Assembly (NCBI GenBank): GCA_017476545.1
Contig: JAFUZP010000023.1
Location: 1 to 64,000 of the forward strand
Length of the DNA: 64,000 nt
Direction of reading: 5' to 3'
DNA from: Alloprevotella sp.
Lineage (GTDB): Bacteria > Bacteroidota > Bacteroidia > Bacteroidales > Bacteroidaceae
A model generated the notes under the pieces. That model made no database searches. It was not told the DNA's origin and saw only the letters and a program-made list of their open reading frames with translations. Each line of letters opens with the position of its first letter. The stretch's first letter is position 1. Made by a program: the position numbers and the translations under genes. This document shows, piece by piece, positions 9,118-17,957 of this stretch.

Positions 9118-9714
9118 TTATTTGCAGAACCAGCCGTGGATGGCAGTGTCGTAGTGGCTGCTTACGCCGAAGGCCTTTTCCGCCAGTTGGCGGCGTTGTT
9201 CAAGTGTGGTCTTGGGGCCTTGTTCGCAGAGGATGCGGTAGAGGGTTTCGTACTCAGCCTTGGAGGGGACGATGACTACGTCCTGGAAGTTCTTCGCCGC
9301 CGCACGGATGAGGCTGATGCCGCCAATGTCGATTTTCTCGATAATGTCAGCTTCCGTTGCGCCCTCGGTCCGGACGGTTTCCTCAAAGGGGTAGAGGTCC
9401 ACGACGACGAGGTCGATTTGCGGAATGGCATAGTGCGTCATTTCATTCTCGTCTTCGGCAAGCCCCCTGCGCCCTAGTATGCCGCCGAAAATCTTCGGGT
9501 GCAGCGTCTTGACGCGCCCTCCGAGGATGGAGGGGTAGCTGGTGATATCCTCTACCTTCTGGCAGGGATAGCCCAACTGCTCTATGAAGTGCTGGGTCCC
9601 GCCGGTGGAGAGGAGCTTCACGCCGTTTGTGTGCAGTAACTCAAGGATTTCGCCGAGTCCGTCTTTGTTGAAAACGGAGATGAGTGCCGTTCTGATTTGT
9701 TTTGTCTCGCCCAT
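9118..9714 (-). CDS. purH: Stand-alone IMP cyclohydrolase domain of PurH
   Basis: 198 residues matching only the N-terminal MGS-like domain of PurH, which closes the ring of FAICAR to give IMP in the last step of purine synthesis. Visible motifs are ISVFNKDGL at the start, LLSTGGTQHFIEQLG, GGRVKTLHPKIFGGIL, DLVVVDLYPFEETV and KIDIGGISLIRAAAKN. The protein stops at HYDTAIHGWF, where full-length PurH enters the AICAR transformylase domain (whole enzyme about 500 residues). The 70 bp between its stop and mreB hold no remnant of the missing 300 residues, so this is not a simple frameshift here. The formyl-transfer step must be encoded elsewhere. First gene of the operon, with a good promoter at 9746-9776. 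Confidence 0.9.
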   Translation of the reverse strand: MGETKQIRTALISVFNKDGLGEILELLHTNGVKLLSTGGTQHFIEQLGYPCQKVEDITSYPSILGGRVKTLHPKIFGGILGRRGLAEDENEMTHYAIPQIDLVVVDLYPFEETVRTEGATEADIIEKIDIGGISLIRAAAKNFQDVVIVPSKAEYETLYRILCEQGPKTTLEQRRQLAEKAFGVSSHYDTAIHGWFCK

Positions 9715-9745
9715 TACGTTCTATGTTTCGTGCTTATCAGGGGTG

Positions 9746-9776
9746 CAAAGTTAAGCTTTCTTTGTCGGACGGCAAA
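9746..9776 (-). promoter_or_regulatory. Promoter of the purH-mre-rod operon
   Basis: On the minus strand TTTG (9773-9776) is followed after exactly 19 bp by TAACTTTG (9746-9753), a full match to the Bacteroidota -33/-7 consensus. The predicted start of transcription is near 9739, about 25 nt before the purH ATG. Confidence 0.8.
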
Positions 9777-9876
9777 CCTTGCGTGCTGCTTTTTATATAA
9801 TAAATGTGTCGAAGTGGCGGAAGTAAAATGGTTCCGCCTGTGCCCGAGGCGTTCGCTGGCGGAGGTTATACAGAAT

Positions 9877-9956
9877 TATCCATAGGGTTACGGTGAACTA
9901 ACCCTAGGGTTACGAAAAATTACCCATAGGGTTAGGAAACGGTACCCGTAGGGGTG
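9877..9956 (+). repeat. 22-bp periodic dyad array, TAACCC family, 4 units
   Basis: Four 14-bp imperfect palindromes start at 9877, 9899, 9921 and 9943, exactly 22 bp apart. The second, TAACCCTAGGGTTA, is a perfect palindrome; the others are TATCCATAGGGTTA, TACCCATAGGGTTA and TACCCGTAGGGGTG. The 8-bp spacers differ. The array lies between the purH promoter and the 3' end of rsmD, and the last unit is read as the end of the rsmD coding sequence. See the findings for the whole family. Confidence 0.85.
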
Positions 9957-10513
9957 GTTTCTCCCGCCCTGTCTTCGGGCGTTTTTTGGAAAAGGGAAAA
10001 ATTCACGCTCCCGTAGGAACGGTGGGCGATGAAGCCAGGATGGGACGTGAAATCGTTCGTCTTGCCGTGTTCCAGCACGAAGATGGCGCCAGGTCGCAGT
10101 AGGGCGCTGGCCATTACGCGCTGTGGGAGTTCGGGGAGTTCGGGGAGTGCGTAGGGCGGGTCGGCAAATATAAGGTCGAACGTGTCCGCTGCGCGCTCAA
10201 TGTAGCGTAGCGCGTCGCCGCAGAGGGGGTGCGCCGCAGGGTCGCCGAGGCGGGTGAGCGTGCGGCGGATGAAGGCGTAGTGCTGCCTGTCGCGCTCCAC
10301 GCAGACAACCCGCCGGCAGCCGCGCGAGAGGAGTTCAAGGGTGATGCTGCCTGTTCCGGCGAAAAGGTCGAGCGCATCGCACCCCTCGAAGTCGATGTAG
10401 GCGCGCAGCACGTTGAAGAGGTTCTCCTTCGCGAAGTCCGTCGTGGGGCGTGCCTTGAACGTGCGAGGCACGTCAAAGTGCCGTCCCTTGTATTTTCCGG
10501 TGATAATCCGCAT
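9932..10513 (-). CDS. rsmD: 16S rRNA (guanine966-N2)-methyltransferase RsmD
   Basis: 193 residues. An S-adenosylmethionine-dependent methyltransferase with the family start MRIITGKYKGR, the AdoMet loop DLFAGTGSITLELLSRG and the N2-methylase motif IFADPPYALPELP. It modifies G966 of 16S rRNA during 30S assembly. The last nine residues or so (ETTPTGTVS) come from a unit of the adjacent 22-bp repeat array, so the C-terminus has been extended or replaced by repeat DNA. The gene follows the DUF3822 gene by 14 bp, a common Bacteroidales pairing. Confidence 0.93.
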   Translation of the reverse strand: MRIITGKYKGRHFDVPRTFKARPTTDFAKENLFNVLRAYIDFEGCDALDLFAGTGSITLELLSRGCRRVVCVERDRQHYAFIRRTLTRLGDPAAHPLCGDALRYIERAADTFDLIFADPPYALPELPELPQRVMASALLRPGAIFVLEHGKTNDFTSHPGFIAHRSYGSVNFSLFQKTPEDRAGETTPTGTVS

Positions 10514-10527
10514 GAGGCTGTTACGCT

Positions 10528-11352
10528 TTATTCCACGAGGGCGGTCATGAGGTCGTAGGGTACGCCGGGCGTAGTGCTTACTGTGTGCCGGTTGAATTCG
10601 CCGGTCGGGTTCAGGTTGTGCAGGTTCTTGGCGTAGTGTCCCAGTTCCGCTACGGCCTGCTCCCGCATTTCCTGCTCCCCGGCCAGGTAGAACGCGTCTG
10701 TGTCGGTCGCCATACCCAGTTCCTGGGCGGCGTTGAGGGTGTAGTAGGCCACGTCGGTTGCCGTCTGTACCTCGTAGCGGTTCAGCATGAGCAAGCGCTT
10801 GCCGTCAAATACCGCGATATCTTCTTGGTAGTCGTGCAGGTAGGCGAAGAAGCGCTTGCCGCCATCGCTCCTGATGCTGTCCTTGGCGGCGAAGTGCTTG
10901 AGTACGTGTGTCAGAGCGGCGGTGTAGTGGACGCCTTCACCGAAGGTCTCTTCCAGTGCCTGGCAGGCCGCATTGTTCAGGGCGAAAAGCAGCACGGCGT
11001 TGGCGTAAGGGAAGGTGTCGTAGAAAATGCGGCGAGGGGCGTCCGCCGTAAAACAATGGTCATAAAGCCGTTCGCAGTCCTCCTCTTGGAAGTCGGCCAT
11101 CGGGACGGGCGTAACGGGGCAGTCCACGATGACCTCTACGCGTGCTGCGGATTCGCGTAGCAGCTCCACGGTTTCTTTCGCCTCGCGCAAATTTACGCCC
11201 AGGGAGGTCTCTGGCTGCACGTCCCACGGCGCGAAAATGAAAACGGGCTCGTGGCGCAGTTCGTAGCGGGCGAAGCATAAGTTCCGTTCGGAAAGGCGCA
11301 CGTAGAGCGTGCGGGGCAGGGTGGTTGGGCTGTTAGTGCCGTTGGTTGTCAT
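10528..11352 (-). CDS. DUF3822 family protein
   Basis: 274 residues, cytoplasmic by composition. It resembles the Bacteroidota family DUF3822, usually encoded just upstream of rsmD, whose members look like degenerate actin/hexokinase-fold proteins: VRLSERNLCFARYEL near the start and FFAYLHDYQEDIAVFDGKRL in the middle would be the two fold halves. The biochemical role is unknown. The promoter box TACCTTTG at 11402-11409 (minus) precedes it by about 50 bp. Confidence 0.75.
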   Translation of the reverse strand: MTTNGTNSPTTLPRTLYVRLSERNLCFARYELRHEPVFIFAPWDVQPETSLGVNLREAKETVELLRESAARVEVIVDCPVTPVPMADFQEEDCERLYDHCFTADAPRRIFYDTFPYANAVLLFALNNAACQALEETFGEGVHYTAALTHVLKHFAAKDSIRSDGGKRFFAYLHDYQEDIAVFDGKRLLMLNRYEVQTATDVAYYTLNAAQELGMATDTDAFYLAGEQEMREQAVAELGHYAKNLHNLNPTGEFNRHTVSTTPGVPYDLMTALVE

Positions 11353-11401
11353 AGGCGTGTGGTGCTTGGCCGCAGCAGGCGGCGTATATTGTTTGGTGGC
11401 G

Positions 11402-11409
11402 CAAAGGTA
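11402..11409 (-). promoter_or_regulatory. -7 promoter box for DUF3822-rsmD
   Basis: Minus-strand TACCTTTG, an exact -7 match, 50 bp upstream of the DUF3822 start. No TTTG lies at the right distance, so the -33 element is degenerate. The rest of the gap 11353-11535 is GC-rich and shows no gene. Confidence 0.55.
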
Positions 11410-11535
11410 TGTTTTTCTTCGGGGACGGAGGAGAAATCGCCCGGCCTTTTGTAGGGAAATCGGCTCCGGCGGTTCCGGCCGTTTACCGGCGATGGCCGCG
11501 TGGTCGCCCGGAGACTCCTTTTCAGCCTTCCCGCC

Positions 11536-11904
11536 TCAGCGGCGGAAGCGGGGGAAGATGTAGGCGCGCCCCACGCAGGCGGCAGTGATCACGCCGAGCG
11601 CGTTGGCGGCGAAGTCCGCCCACTCGCCGCCCCGGTAGCCTGTGAGGAACTCCTGCCCCAGCTCTATGCCGCCGCTCATCAGGATGGGGGCCGCGACGGC
11701 CAGCAGCAGGAGGCGGAGGACATCAGCACGGCTGTGGCGGCGGGCGTACTCCCACCAAATGACGCATCCCGTGAGGAAGTACATCAGGAAGTGGGCAACC
11801 TTGTCAATGTTCGACACGTCGTCCAGTTTCGTATGGGGCGTGTGGACGAAGCTCAGGACGAGGATGAGGACGATGCAGGCGGTAGAGAGAGGGTAGCGTC
11901 TCAT
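11536..11904 (-). CDS. VanZ-like membrane protein
   Basis: 122 residues from the ATG at 11904; the frame stays open upstream but that part is a shadow of the DUF4250 gene. Four hydrophobic segments and the VanZ-family features are present: DKVAHFLMYFLTG in helix two and GIELGQEFLTGYRGGEWADFAANALG (split as GIELGQEF then RGGEWADFAANALG) towards the end. VanZ relatives are small inner-membrane proteins of unclear function, some giving low-level teicoplanin resistance. It sits 10 bp after the DUF4250 gene. Confidence 0.8.
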   Translation of the reverse strand: MRRYPLSTACIVLILVLSFVHTPHTKLDDVSNIDKVAHFLMYFLTGCVIWWEYARRHSRADVLRLLLLAVAAPILMSGGIELGQEFLTGYRGGEWADFAANALGVITAACVGRAYIFPRFRR

Positions 11905-11914
11905 GGAAGCGGGT

Positions 11915-12091
11915 TTACCAGAAGCGGTTGTTTTCCGCACTGTACTCGAATCCGGCTTCGGCAAGGCGTGCCGTGAGGTCGTCTCTGTCCGTCCCGGTGG
12001 CGCGGCAGAGCTCGTCCAGCGAGGGATAACGGTCGCGCAGCAGCATATTGACAGTGCTGAACAATATGGCGGGGTCGTGGGGAAGTTCCAT
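11915..12091 (-). CDS. DUF4250 family small protein
   Basis: 58 residues from MELPHDPAILFSTVNMLLRD to AENNRFW. It fits the short DUF4250 family in size and in the pattern LP-DP--L-S-VNM-LRD-Y-SLDELC, ending with an aromatic/Asn-rich tail. The helix-turn-helix-like pattern (SLDELCRATGTDRDDLTARL) suggests DNA binding, but no function is established. The frame is open 16 codons upstream, but the ATG at 12091 matches the family start. It heads a two-gene unit with the VanZ-like gene, with a TACCTTTG promoter box at 12115-12122 (minus). Confidence 0.75.
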   Translation of the reverse strand: MELPHDPAILFSTVNMLLRDRYPSLDELCRATGTDRDDLTARLAEAGFEYSAENNRFW

Positions 12092-12239
12092 ATGAAGTGT
12101 CGTTTTTGCGGGTACAAAGGTACGGAAAAACTTCCGCACCGCACCTTCGGCGGCAAAGAAAGCGGGGGAAGCTTTTCGTGTTTGGGAGTTTCTTCGTATC
12201 TTCGCCCCAAATTGTCAAATCAACCAAAAGTAAAGAATT

Positions 12240-15200
12240 ATGAAACGAGCGTTTTTGCTTATCTTCATGGCCGCACTGCTGGGTTGTGTTCCCGCGTCGG
12301 CTAAGATTGCGCACCTGCTTCCCAAGCCGCAGCAGGTGACTCCGGCTGCGGGCGGTGCCTTCTCGCTGGATCGTGCCGTGCGTATTACCGACCCGACCTC
12401 CTGCGTCCCGTTGGTAGAACTGTTCACCACAGTTGGACGGGGCGTGACGGACGAAACTTCCGCTCCCGCCGTCACGGTGGAGCTGGTCGGCTCAATTCCC
12501 GGCGCATACGACTATACGCTGGAGGGATTCCCCAATGAGGCCTACGAACTGGAGGTCAGTGCGAACGCAGTCAGCATCAAGGCTGTGACGGCTACAGGCG
12601 TAATCCGTGCCGCCCAGACACTAGCGCAGCTCGCAGAGGGCTATGGCGATGCCGCACCGGAGCTGGAAGCCTGCTCCGTGCGCGACTGGCCGGCTTTCAA
12701 GCTTCGCGGATATATGCACGATGTGGGGCGTTCTTTTATCTCCTTCGACGAGCTCAAACACCAGATTGACCTGCTGGCGCGTTTCAAGGTGAACGTATTT
12801 CAGTGGCACATGACGGATAATCAGGGTTGGCGCTTTGAAGTGAAGGCTTACCCGCAGCTTACCGCCGCCTCTTCCATGACCCGCTTCGCCGGTAGCTACT
12901 ACACGCAGGCGCAGTGCACGGAACTGGAGGCTTACGCAAAGGCGCGCGGCATCACCATCATCCCTGAGATAGATATGCCCGGGCACAGCGAGGCTTTCCA
13001 GCGAGCTATGGGCCACTCGATGCAGACGGCGCAAGGCGTGGCGGAGTTACAGGCTATTCTTGAAGAGGTGGCCGACGTATTCCCCAATGCCCCCTATATC
13101 CACATCGGCGCGGACGAGCAAGAAATCACGTACCCCAACTTCCTGAAAATCATGACGGACAAGGTACACAGCCTTGGCCGCAAGTGCGTGGTATGGAACC
13201 CCATTGTAGGCGTTACCATCACGACCTCTACGGGCGCGGACATGACGCAGATGTGGAGTACGAGGGGGAATGTAGTGAACGGTTTGCCCAATATAGACTG
13301 CCGTTACAACTACACCAATCATTTCGATGTCTTCGCCGACTTGGTCGGGATATACAAGTCGAACATTTATTACGCCCAGCGGGGCAGTGCTAACATCGCG
13401 GGCGAAATTTCCGCCTACTGGAACGACCGTAAGACCCCGACGGAGGAAGATATCATCAAGCAGAACAATTTTTACGCAAACGTCCTCGCCTCCACAGAGC
13501 GTGCATGGATAGGCGGTGGTAAGCAGTACATTGAGACCGGCGGCACCACGCTGCCCAACTCAGGCGAGGAGTATGACGAATTTGCCAACTGGGAGGAACG
13601 CTTCCTTTTCCATAAGGCCAATTCGCTCCAGGCCGAGCCTATTCCTTACGTACGCCAGTCCAATGTGCGCTGGATTATCACGGACGCATTCCCCAACGGC
13701 GGCGACGCGACGCTCCAGTTCCCGCCCGAGACGGAAGGGGAGAAGGATAGTTATACCTACAACGGCAGTACCTACGGGACGGCGCGCGCTACAGGCGCCG
13801 GTATCTACCTGCGCCACACGTGGGGCACGACGGTTCCGGCTTTCTACGCCAATCCGCAACTCAACAGCACGGCGTATGCTTGGACGTATGTCTATTCCCC
13901 GGAAGCACAGACTGCGGGTGCGTTGATAGAGTTCCAGAACTACGGACGCTCGGAGAAGGACACAGCGCCGGATAACGGTAAGTGGGATCGCAAGGGAAGC
14001 CGCATCTGGCTCAATGATACCGAGCTGTTACCTGCCACTTCCTGGACTAATGCGGGGAAGAGTATCACGAATGAGGTGGATCTTGGTAACGAGAACTTCA
14101 CGGCGCGTACGCCGGTTAAGGTGCAGCTGAATAAGGGTTGGAACAAAGTGTTCCTCAAGTTGCCTTACGTAAATGCCAGCGGCGTGCGCCTTAACAAGTG
14201 GATGTTTACTTTCGTCCTCACGGATGAGAACGGAAAGAATGCCCTTGACGATCTGGTTTACTCCCCCACCCAGAGCTTGGACGAGGGCGTTGATGCCATC
14301 ATATCCAAGATAAGCGAGCTCCGCTCCCTAGAGCGGGCAGTCTGCAAGGACCAGCCCGGTTACTATCCTCCCTCGACAGCCGATGCAATGGAGGCTGTGA
14401 TCGCGGAAATTGAAGCTACGCTCGGCGATGCCAGTGTCACGCCAGAGCAGCGGCAGGAGCAGCTGGGACGGCTTGACGAGGCTATGGCCGCTTTCCGCGC
14501 TGCCTACGAAAGTGCGGGAATCGTGCAGCCTAAAGCATCAACGGATACGGAGGAGCATTGGTACAAGATGTGGACTCCGGACCGAGGGAACCGCCACGCA
14601 TCCGTTTCCGGCTCCCAGGAGAGCGGCTCTTACTACCTCACCGGAGCCGCCAGTCCCACGAATGCCAGCTACTGGAAGTTCGTGGAACGTGCGGACGGCA
14701 CGTGGGATATTGTCAGCCGCAGTAACGGGCAGTACATCTACCCCGAGATAGTAAGTAACAGCCGCCCGATGCTGAAGGTTGCGGAGGGCACGCCCTCGGC
14801 GGGTTGGACGCTCAAACCGGCGGAAACGCTCGGTATGGTAATCTTCACGAGCGGTACGGTTGAGTTCAACCAGACCAATGGCGCAACGTCAATAGGCTGG
14901 AACGGCGGCTCGGCCACCGTACCGTCCTATTGCATTATCAACTGGGGAAGCGGGACGAACGTCACGGATGCCGGTTGCACCTACCTCATTGAGGAAGTGG
15001 AACTGCCCGACGACGGCGACGAAGACCCTGCGGACTTTTCCATGATAGTCCCCACTACGATCAAGGACGGCGCGTTCGCGAAGGACACACGCTGGTACAC
15101 GATGGCAATTGGCGGGACGTATCCCATCTCCAACCCCGGCTCTGCGAGTTACATCGCGTTGGATGCCGACCAACTCAGCCTGGAGGACAAGTATCTATGG

Positions 15201-17282
15201 TGCTTCGTAGGCGACAGTATCAATGGGTTCTATATATATAATAAGGCGTTGGGTGCTACCCGAGTCCTCGTTTCGCCGAAAACGATGAGCGGGACAACGG
15301 GCAGCACGGCCTATCCCGTGATGCGCCAGCTCTCCGGCCTGAACACCTCAACCTACGACCCGATGTGGACTTACGTCGCCTCGTCCGATATTAACGATGA
15401 GGGCGGCTCCGTTATCTACTTGCAGCAGAAGAGCTCCGGCATCGCTGCAAACAACCGCGACCAGCGTCTGGCGTTCTGGACCGGCGGTCGCGACGCAGGC
15501 TCCTCCTTTGCCGTCCACACGGGCGTGTCCACGTTTAAAGTGGACCTGGCTCACGGTGCACTGACATACGATAATGGTAGCGGCACCTACAAGAACCGTT
15601 GGACCTCCTCCATCGCCCAGCCGGCACTCACCCTGTCCCACTCCTTAAATAACATGATTGAGGACGGCGAGAACCTGCGTCTGTACGATGTAAACAACGG
15701 TACATACACGCTGACAGTAGATGAAGGCTACGTTATCACGGGCTATTCCTTCCGTTTCTCCTCCACTACGGCGATGACTGTCACGCCTGACGGTAAAGAT
15801 GCCGTCAGCTGCGCGGCCGGTGGTGCGGCGGATGTGGAAGTGAACGGCCTCAATGCGCGTTCCGCAACCTTCGTTCTCAGCGGTTCGGGCAATGTGTCCG
15901 TATCCGATTTCTACGTGACCGTGCAACGTGTCCTTACCGTAGATCCCACTCGCGTAGTTGTGTTCAAGACCACCGCATCGGGCGTACCGTACCGTATCCC
16001 CGCTTTGGCGCGTACGAGGGAAGACAAACTCATCGCCGTGGCCGACTACCGCTATTGCAAGGCCGACATAGGCAACGGTCCCATAGACTTGCGTTACCGT
16101 GTCAGCGACGACAACGGTTTCACATGGGGGGCTGAGGGGACAGACCTCGGCGACGGAAACGATGCCCTGAGCGGCAACCAGTGGAATTACGCCTTTGGTG
16201 ACCCCAGCATTGTGGCCGACCGCGAGAGCGACAACGTCCTTGTCGTCTGCGTTGGCGGGCACGTGGGTTACTTTAGCTCTACGCGTGCCAACCCGCAGCA
16301 CGTCGTTATTTTCCGTTCATCGGACGGCGGGCGAACCTGGGATAAGGGTAAGTCCATCACCGAGCAGATTTACGGTCTCTATGACGGCCAGCTCGATGGT
16401 GGCGGCAGCCCGGCCGGCATCTTCCTCACCTCCGGAAGAATCATGCAGAGCCGCCACATCAAGGTGGGCGACTACTACCGTATTTACATCGCGCACCCCA
16501 TGCGTACTTCCTCTGTCAACCAGTACGCCACAATGGTCATTTACTCTGACGATTTCGGCGCGACGTGGAAGGTGCTTGGTGGTGCCGGTAAGAAGGCTTC
16601 AACCGCCGCAGACGAATCCAAAGTGGAGGAACTGCCCGACGGCAGTGTGCTCCTCAGCTGCCGTAACCAAGGCGGCGGGCGCAAGTTCAATGTGTTTACT
16701 TACACAGATCCCGAGCGTGCCGAAGGCTCTTGGGGCGTTGATGCTTTCCCGAGCAATATGCAGGCCGGCACTATCAATGCCTGCAACGGCGAGATACTGG
16801 TGCTTCCCGTCGTGCGCAACAGCGACGGGCGCCAGATGCACTTGGCCTTGCAGTCCGTTCCCCTTAGCGCGAGCCGCGTCAATGTGGGCTTCTTCTACAA
16901 GCCGCTGCTGACGCGCGCAAATTACGCTACGGGCACTGCGCTCGCGGCAAACTGGGTGCGCGGCCTCCAAGTGAGCGAGACGACTTCGTGCTACTCCACG
17001 ATGCAGTTCCTCTCCAACCACAAGGTAGGCTTCCTCTATGAGGAAAACGGGCGCAACGGTGGCTACGACATCGTTTACAAGCAACTCTCCATTGACACCA
17101 TCACGGGTGGAGCGTATTCCTACGACGTTTCGGCAGACGAAGGTCCCGATGTGGGTATCTCCCTACCCGCCGCAGACAATACCCGTCCGACGGGTGCTTA
17201 CGACCTGCAAGGCCGTCGCATCATCGGTGAGGCCCGCAAAGGAGTTGTCATCGTGGACGGTCAGAAGGTTATTATCCGCTAA
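12240..17282 (+). CDS. Fused beta-hexosaminidase (GH20) and sialidase (GH33)
   Basis: 1680 residues. The signal sequence contains LLGC, a possible lipobox, or it may be cut after ASA. A GH20b-like domain (about 22-145) and a GH20 catalytic barrel (about 150-470) follow, with acid/base pair Asp292-Glu293 in HIGADE. Next come a beta-sandwich-like region (about 480-665), a helical FIVAR-like segment (about 690-750) and two regions resembling ricin-type lectin folds (about 770-925 and 945-1090). A complete GH33 sialidase (about 1245-1620) has the RIP motif with Arg1252, Asp boxes near 1289-1296, 1360-1367 and 1436-1443, Arg1475, Arg1526 and nucleophile Tyr1585 in CYSTM. The tail YDLQGRR...KGVVIV resembles Bacteroidota C-terminal sorting tails. 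It probably removes sialic acid and then GlcNAc/GalNAc from mucin or host glycans at the cell surface. Confidence 0.92.
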   Translation: MKRAFLLIFMAALLGCVPASAKIAHLLPKPQQVTPAAGGAFSLDRAVRITDPTSCVPLVELFTTVGRGVTDETSAPAVTVELVGSIPGAYDYTLEGFPNEAYELEVSANAVSIKAVTATGVIRAAQTLAQLAEGYGDAAPELEACSVRDWPAFKLRGYMHDVGRSFISFDELKHQIDLLARFKVNVFQWHMTDNQGWRFEVKAYPQLTAASSMTRFAGSYYTQAQCTELEAYAKARGITIIPEIDMPGHSEAFQRAMGHSMQTAQGVAELQAILEEVADVFPNAPYIHIGADEQEITYPNFLKIMTDKVHSLGRKCVVWNPIVGVTITTSTGADMTQMWSTRGNVVNGLPNIDCRYNYTNHFDVFADLVGIYKSNIYYAQRGSANIAGEISAYWNDRKTPTEEDIIKQNNFYANVLASTERAWIGGGKQYIETGGTTLPNSGEEYDEFANWEERFLFHKANSLQAEPIPYVRQSNVRWIITDAFPNGGDATLQFPPETEGEKDSYTYNGSTYGTARATGAGIYLRHTWGTTVPAFYANPQLNSTAYAWTYVYSPEAQTAGALIEFQNYGRSEKDTAPDNGKWDRKGSRIWLNDTELLPATSWTNAGKSITNEVDLGNENFTARTPVKVQLNKGWNKVFLKLPYVNASGVRLNKWMFTFVLTDENGKNALDDLVYSPTQSLDEGVDAIISKISELRSLERAVCKDQPGYYPPSTADAMEAVIAEIEATLGDASVTPEQRQEQLGRLDEAMAAFRAAYESAGIVQPKASTDTEEHWYKMWTPDRGNRHASVSGSQESGSYYLTGAASPTNASYWKFVERADGTWDIVSRSNGQYIYPEIVSNSRPMLKVAEGTPSAGWTLKPAETLGMVIFTSGTVEFNQTNGATSIGWNGGSATVPSYCIINWGSGTNVTDAGCTYLIEEVELPDDGDEDPADFSMIVPTTIKDGAFAKDTRWYTMAIGGTYPISNPGSASYIALDADQLSLEDKYLWCFVGDSINGFYIYNKALGATRVLVSPKTMSGTTGSTAYPVMRQLSGLNTSTYDPMWTYVASSDINDEGGSVIYLQQKSSGIAANNRDQRLAFWTGGRDAGSSFAVHTGVSTFKVDLAHGALTYDNGSGTYKNRWTSSIAQPALTLSHSLNNMIEDGENLRLYDVNNGTYTLTVDEGYVITGYSFRFSSTTAMTVTPDGKDAVSCAAGGAADVEVNGLNARSATFVLSGSGNVSVSDFYVTVQRVLTVDPTRVVVFKTTASGVPYRIPALARTREDKLIAVADYRYCKADIGNGPIDLRYRVSDDNGFTWGAEGTDLGDGNDALSGNQWNYAFGDPSIVADRESDNVLVVCVGGHVGYFSSTRANPQHVVIFRSSDGGRTWDKGKSITEQIYGLYDGQLDGGGSPAGIFLTSGRIMQSRHIKVGDYYRIYIAHPMRTSSVNQYATMVIYSDDFGATWKVLGGAGKKASTAADESKVEELPDGSVLLSCRNQGGGRKFNVFTYTDPERAEGSWGVDAFPSNMQAGTINACNGEILVLPVVRNSDGRQMHLALQSVPLSASRVNVGFFYKPLLTRANYATGTALAANWVRGLQVSETTSCYSTMQFLSNHKVGFLYEENGRNGGYDIVYKQLSIDTITGGAYSYDVSADEGPDVGISLPAADNTRPTGAYDLQGRRIIGEARKGVVIVDGQKVIIR

Positions 17283-17297
17283 ACGGTACCCCGTACT

Positions 17298-17585
17298 ATG
17301 CGCGAATTTCCGAAGTGGCTGTTGGCAATGGCATTCCTCTGCCTAGTGCCCGTCTTCCTCAGCGTGTTCTTCCTCTTCGGCGGAGTACACCCTTTCGGGC
17401 GGGCAGGCGGTGGTCTGCCTGGTGTGGCGCTCTACTTCCTGACGCAGCTCCTTTGGGTACTGCCCGTTGCGGCGTTCTTCTTCGGTCTCGACCGTTGGCG
17501 GCGTGGCTATGAACGCCTCGGGCTGTGCATCCTGCTGGCAGGATTGGTACTCACGGTGTCCGACGTATTTTTGCTCTTCGGATGA
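17298..17585 (+). CDS. Small membrane protein, unknown function
   Basis: 95 residues with three predicted membrane helices (about 7-28, 43-64, 73-93). Not recognised. It starts 15 bp after the stop of the hexosaminidase-sialidase gene and is followed by a strong terminator, so it is the last gene of that two-gene unit. No signal peptide or catalytic motif is evident. Confidence 0.6.
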   Translation: MREFPKWLLAMAFLCLVPVFLSVFFLFGGVHPFGRAGGGLPGVALYFLTQLLWVLPVAAFFFGLDRWRRGYERLGLCILLAGLVLTVSDVFLLFG

Positions 17586-17625
17586 ATTGGTAATTATTCT
17601 GGCGGTGGTACGCCGCAACATTGAC

Positions 17626-17662
17626 GCCGGGGCAGGAGGATTCCTCCTGCCCCGGCTTTTTT
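17626..17662 (+). terminator. Strong intrinsic terminator of the glycosidase unit
   Basis: A perfect 14-bp GC-rich stem (17626-17639 with 17643-17656; GCCGGGGCAGGAGG and its complement) with a 3-nt loop, followed by six T. It ends plus-strand transcription 41 bp after the small membrane protein gene. Confidence 0.9.
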
Positions 17663-17708
17663 GTATTGCTCTCGCGGCGGTGAATTTTAGCGGTGGTGCT
17701 TCTCGTGG

Positions 17709-17957
17709 TGTCAATATTCTTGACTTTCTGAGGCGGTGTGAATCGTCTGTTCAGCCCCACGGAAGCTGCCGCCCGCCTGAGTTGGAAATATTTTACTGTC
17801 CGTTTTGTCGTATTTCAGGGGCGATAGTGTCCCTTTTGTCCGATTTCGGGGCGAAAAGCGTATATTTCCGGACGAATTTTGGCACGGCCTGGGCGGAACT
17901 AAGTGCCGGGACAGGAAAAGCCAACCCTATGGTTAGTGAAAATTACCCCATGGGGTA
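17709..17957 (+). repeat. ~249-bp non-coding repeat element, copy A
   Basis: Matches the reverse complement of 23640-23888 over its whole length, with high identity in the first ~150 bp, then a diverged stretch, then similarity again. It begins with the small palindrome GTCAA-tattc-TTGAC and contains two direct repeats of about 22 bp (TTTTGTC..ATTTC.GGGGCGA). It ends with two 22-bp-spaced dyads at 17922 (CAACCCTATGGTTA) and 17944 (TACCCCATGGGGTA). No transposase and no convincing ORF. The flanks 17663-17708 and 17958-18124 hold nothing else that I recognise. Confidence 0.85.

Noticed and set aside
9877-9956. Telomere-like TTAGGG/CCCTAA repeats
   Set aside because: The resemblance of TAACCC/GGGTTA to telomere hexamers is superficial; units are dyads at 22-bp spacing, not 6-bp tandem repeats.
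17709-17957. A conserved open frame in both ~249-bp repeat copies (peptide with LDFL..SSVQPHG..RPPELEIFY)
   Set aside because: There is no start codon in a sensible place, and about six of ten base differences in the best-aligned part change amino acids, so there is no sign of protein-level selection.
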